Under the pieces are notes generated by a model. The model was not told the origin of the DNA. It was given only the letters and a program-made list of their open reading frames with translations, and ran no database searches. DNA of 7,155 bases, from positions 1 to 7,155 of the forward strand of contig CAKZJN010000376.1 of assembly GCA_936943465.1 (NCBI GenBank). Direction: 5' to 3'. Position numbers and translations under genes: made by a program. Origin of the DNA: an uncultured Rhodoferax sp. (GTDB taxonomy: Bacteria > Pseudomonadota > Gammaproteobacteria > Burkholderiales > Burkholderiaceae_C). Positions 5,947-7,155 of this stretch are shown piece by piece; position 1 is the first letter of the stretch; each line of letters opens with the position of its first letter.

Positions 5947-6325
5947 GGCAGAATGAAATTCCTTGCAGGGTGCCATTTCTTAAATGGCAAGCCCATAGAT
6001 TTCCGATCCACTCAGGCATCCTATAGCGACATCACGCGCTTAGGGTCTTACGCTGCATCAACAAAGATGCGCGTGATGAGCGGGTTCAGGTTGCGCAAAG
6101 TCAATGTAGTTGCACGGGTTCACTTTGCCTAATTGCGATAGATCAACTGCACCGCCGCAACGGGACGCTCACTCAGTCAGCGGGATACGTCACACGGTTC
6201 AGTGGCGGCTGGACGGAGAGGCCGGGAAATCTGTCCTATTGCGCACATTGTGTGCAAGCCCTAAGCTGTGCACATCGCATGTTCATGGTTTGTGCAAGGG
6301 GCATTGCGCTTTTGGAGACATCTCC
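5947..6325. other. Intergenic stretch without a recognisable gene; several inverted repeats
   Basis: No frame here looks coding, and the short open frames overlap in conflicting phases. It holds a perfect 8-bp hairpin TGCCATTT/AAATGGCA at 5971-5978/5982-5989 (loop CTT). A perfect 10-base inverted repeat CATCACGCGC/GCGCGTGATG lies at 6030-6039/6069-6078, and a competing small stem GCATC/GATGC at 6055-6059/6066-6070. Around 6241-6298 TGTGCAAG occurs twice (6251-6258 and 6291-6298), and TGTGCA 6251-6256 can pair with TGCACA 6269-6274. I recognise no promoter, mobile element or RNA family. Confidence 0.6.
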
Positions 6326-6326
6326 A
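6313..6326 (+). promoter_or_regulatory. Ribosome binding site inside a perfect palindrome
   Basis: TGGAGA and TCTCCA form a perfect inverted repeat around CA. It contains the putative Shine-Dalgarno GGAGA (6314-6318) and ends on the A of the ATG at 6326. It could fold in RNA and hide the start of the small ORF, or act as a DNA operator. Its relevance depends on that ORF being real. Confidence 0.35.
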
Positions 6327-6598
6327 TGTCGCAATGGGACCGGAAAAATCTGGACGAGCTGCTATGGGCCGTTCGCAGGGAACTCAAAGCACTTGGGCCA
6401 AAGCACGAAAGCATTTCGGGCTTGTTTGCTGTCTCAGTTTCCATCGTGAAGGGCCTGGATCATCCGATGGAAAGCTTGATTTTCTGTCGAAACGCGATGT
6501 GTGAGTTTTGTAGAAGCGACCGACTTCACGAGTGCGACATACCCGTGGGCTGGTCCGCTAACTGTGCATTTCTAGCGCACCACCGGTTCATTCAGTAG
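6326..6598 (+). CDS. Small hypothetical protein, cysteine-rich C-terminal half
   Basis: I do not recognise this 90-residue ORF. The ATG at 6326 is chosen because GGAGA lies 7 bases upstream; the frame is open back to a TTG at 6110, but that stretch reads as non-coding. The N-terminal part looks helical (MSQWDRKNLDELLWAVRRELKAL would be an amphipathic helix). A short hydrophobic stretch follows (GLFAVSVSIVKGL), then a cluster spaced C-x4-C-x2-C-x7-C (FCRNAMCEFC, then HEC), then one more Cys. This spacing could bind a metal, but that is only a possibility. Codons such as CTA, ATA, AGA and AGG appear, unlike the strongly G/C-ending codons of the neighbours, so it may be foreign, decaying or not a gene. 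It converges with the minus-strand gene 54 bases away. Confidence 0.35.
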   Translation: MSQWDRKNLDELLWAVRRELKALGPKHESISGLFAVSVSIVKGLDHPMESLIFCRNAMCEFCRSDRLHECDIPVGWSANCAFLAHHRFIQ

Positions 6599-6622
6599 CA
6601 AAAGAAGTGATGCGATGGGATA

Positions 6623-6635
6623 CGCCTTCGAGGCG
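6623..6635. other. Small hairpin in the convergent gap
   Basis: CGCCT (6623-6627) and AGGCG (6631-6635) form a perfect 5-bp stem with loop TCG between the two converging reading frames. No T-run adjoins it on either strand, so at best it is a weak bidirectional terminator. Confidence 0.2.
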
Positions 6636-6652
6636 CGCTCCGTTTGATTGGC

Positions 6653-7155
6653 TTACCGCACTGGCCGGCGCCGCGTCCAGAGGAATGCCAGTGCGGCGAT
6701 GCAAAGTCCGACCAACGCAACCAGGCCGTAAACCACGACCACCGGAACGCGCTCAGCTTCCGCTTTTTCCAGGCGTTCACGCATGGCTGCGAGGCTGGCT
6801 TCGTTCTTGACCGCCTGATCGAGCAGGGTGCGCAAATCCGTTTGCAACTGTTGCATCCGCTGTGCTTCACGAGCCATCTCATCCTGGGCCACGCCCTGGG
6901 TGGTGGTGGCCTCGAGGCTCTTCACGCGCTCGGTCAAGGTTTCGACCGGGTCCAGTCTCAGCCGCGGTTTGCCAGAAGCCTTGGCCTCGGTGGGAAGCGA
7001 CTTTGCGGGCTTATCTGCTTTGCTGTGGGGTTTGGATGGCTTGGCAGGGGCTTCTTTTGCCGGATCCTTGGCTGCTTCCTGGGGCAACTCTTTAGGCGTT
7101 TCCGCTGGGGTTGGCTGCACCAGCGCTTTGGTCAAGGCTGGCTTCGCTGACGCTG
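6653..7155 (-). CDS. Membrane-anchored coiled-coil protein, C-terminal part (5' end beyond window); possibly FimV-like
   Basis: The frame is open from the right edge to a TAA at 6655-6653, giving the last 166 residues. A TTG at 7135-7133 is in frame but is probably an internal Leu codon. In order (window residues): a disordered Pro/Ala/Lys/Glu-rich linker (about 1-62), the short conserved-looking KPRLRLDPVETL (about 62-73), a coiled coil rich in Leu, Glu, Gln and Arg (about 74-135), one membrane helix VPVVVVYGLVALVGLCIAAL and onward (about 136-159), and a final basic RRRPVR. The basic end suggests the bulk lies outside the cytoplasm. This linker, coiled coil and single helix resemble the middle of FimV-type proteins (polar assembly, type IV pili), but FimV's cytoplasmic TPR part is absent. 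The family call is tentative; the reading frame is better supported, with mostly G/C third positions. Confidence 0.75.
   Translation of the reverse strand, partial: ASAKPALTKALVQPTPAETPKELPQEAAKDPAKEAPAKPSKPHSKADKPAKSLPTEAKASGKPRLRLDPVETLTERVKSLEATTTQGVAQDEMAREAQRMQQLQTDLRTLLDQAVKNEASLAAMRERLEKAEAERVPVVVVYGLVALVGLCIAALAFLWTRRRPVR

Noticed and set aside
5811..6011. 66-codon minus-strand frame covering the tRNA gene
   Set aside because: The peptide contains GVKGFEPSTP, the well-known artefact of translating the complement of a tRNA 3' half. The tRNA is the real feature.
5823..6600. tRNA-Pro as the attachment site of an integrated island
   Set aside because: tRNA 3' ends are common integration sites, but I see no direct repeat of the tRNA 3' end (around 5876-5899) downstream within the window and no integrase. 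The strong terminator right after the tRNA also looks native.
6644..7150. 168-codon plus-strand frame opposite the right-edge gene
   Set aside because: The minus-strand frame gives a sensible linker, coiled coil and membrane helix with G/C-rich third positions. The plus-strand translation is Gly/Phe/Leu-rich without structure.
1..7155. CRISPR array, insertion sequence, toxin-antitoxin or defence system
   Set aside because: No regularly spaced repeats, transposase, terminal repeats with target duplication, or recognisable defence proteins were found on either strand.

Overview
The window carries the conserved bacterial translation cluster infC - rpmI - rplT - pheS - pheT - ihfA - MerR-type regulator - tRNA-Pro, read left to right on the plus strand. 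A poorly coding stretch follows, then the 3' part of an unrelated gene on the minus strand that runs off the right edge. Gene order, protein sequences, strong G/C preference at third codon positions and a GC-rich hairpin repeat between pheS and pheT point to a betaproteobacterium of the order Burkholderiales, most likely Comamonadaceae (Rhodoferax/Curvibacter/Polaromonas-like). The family-level placement is inference from recalled relatives; no search was run.

Layout: 1-357 is the C-terminal two thirds of translation initiation factor IF-3. 358-541 is a 184-base gap full of hairpins that ends in the rpmI ribosome binding site, a good candidate for an L20-type autoregulatory leader. 542-745 is ribosomal protein L35 and 770-1129 is L20. 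A terminator-like hairpin at 1169-1202 separates the ribosomal-protein genes from pheS (1232-2299) and pheT (2433-4868), the two subunits of phenylalanyl-tRNA synthetase. A GC-rich hairpin repeat lies between these two genes. ihfA (4901-5236) encodes the alpha subunit of the DNA-bending protein IHF, and 5338-5784 encodes a small MerR-type regulator. A perfect TATAAT box precedes a complete tRNA-Pro(GGG) gene (5823-5899), which ends in a strong intrinsic terminator (5908-5946).

From 5947 to about 6325 I see no gene, only several inverted repeats. A possible small cysteine-rich orphan ORF follows (6326-6598), whose ribosome binding site lies in a perfect palindrome. On the minus strand, 6653-7155 encodes the C-terminal part of a Lys/Pro/Ala-rich coiled-coil protein with one membrane segment at its end, perhaps FimV-like.

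Functionally the left 80% is core information processing: initiation, 50S subunit assembly, tRNA charging with Phe, nucleoid architecture, and a proline tRNA. I found no mobile element, CRISPR array, defence system or clearly novel system. The points most worth a second look are the structured rpmI leader, the terminator-like hairpin upstream of pheS, the repeat inside the pheST operon, and the palindrome over the start of the orphan ORF.
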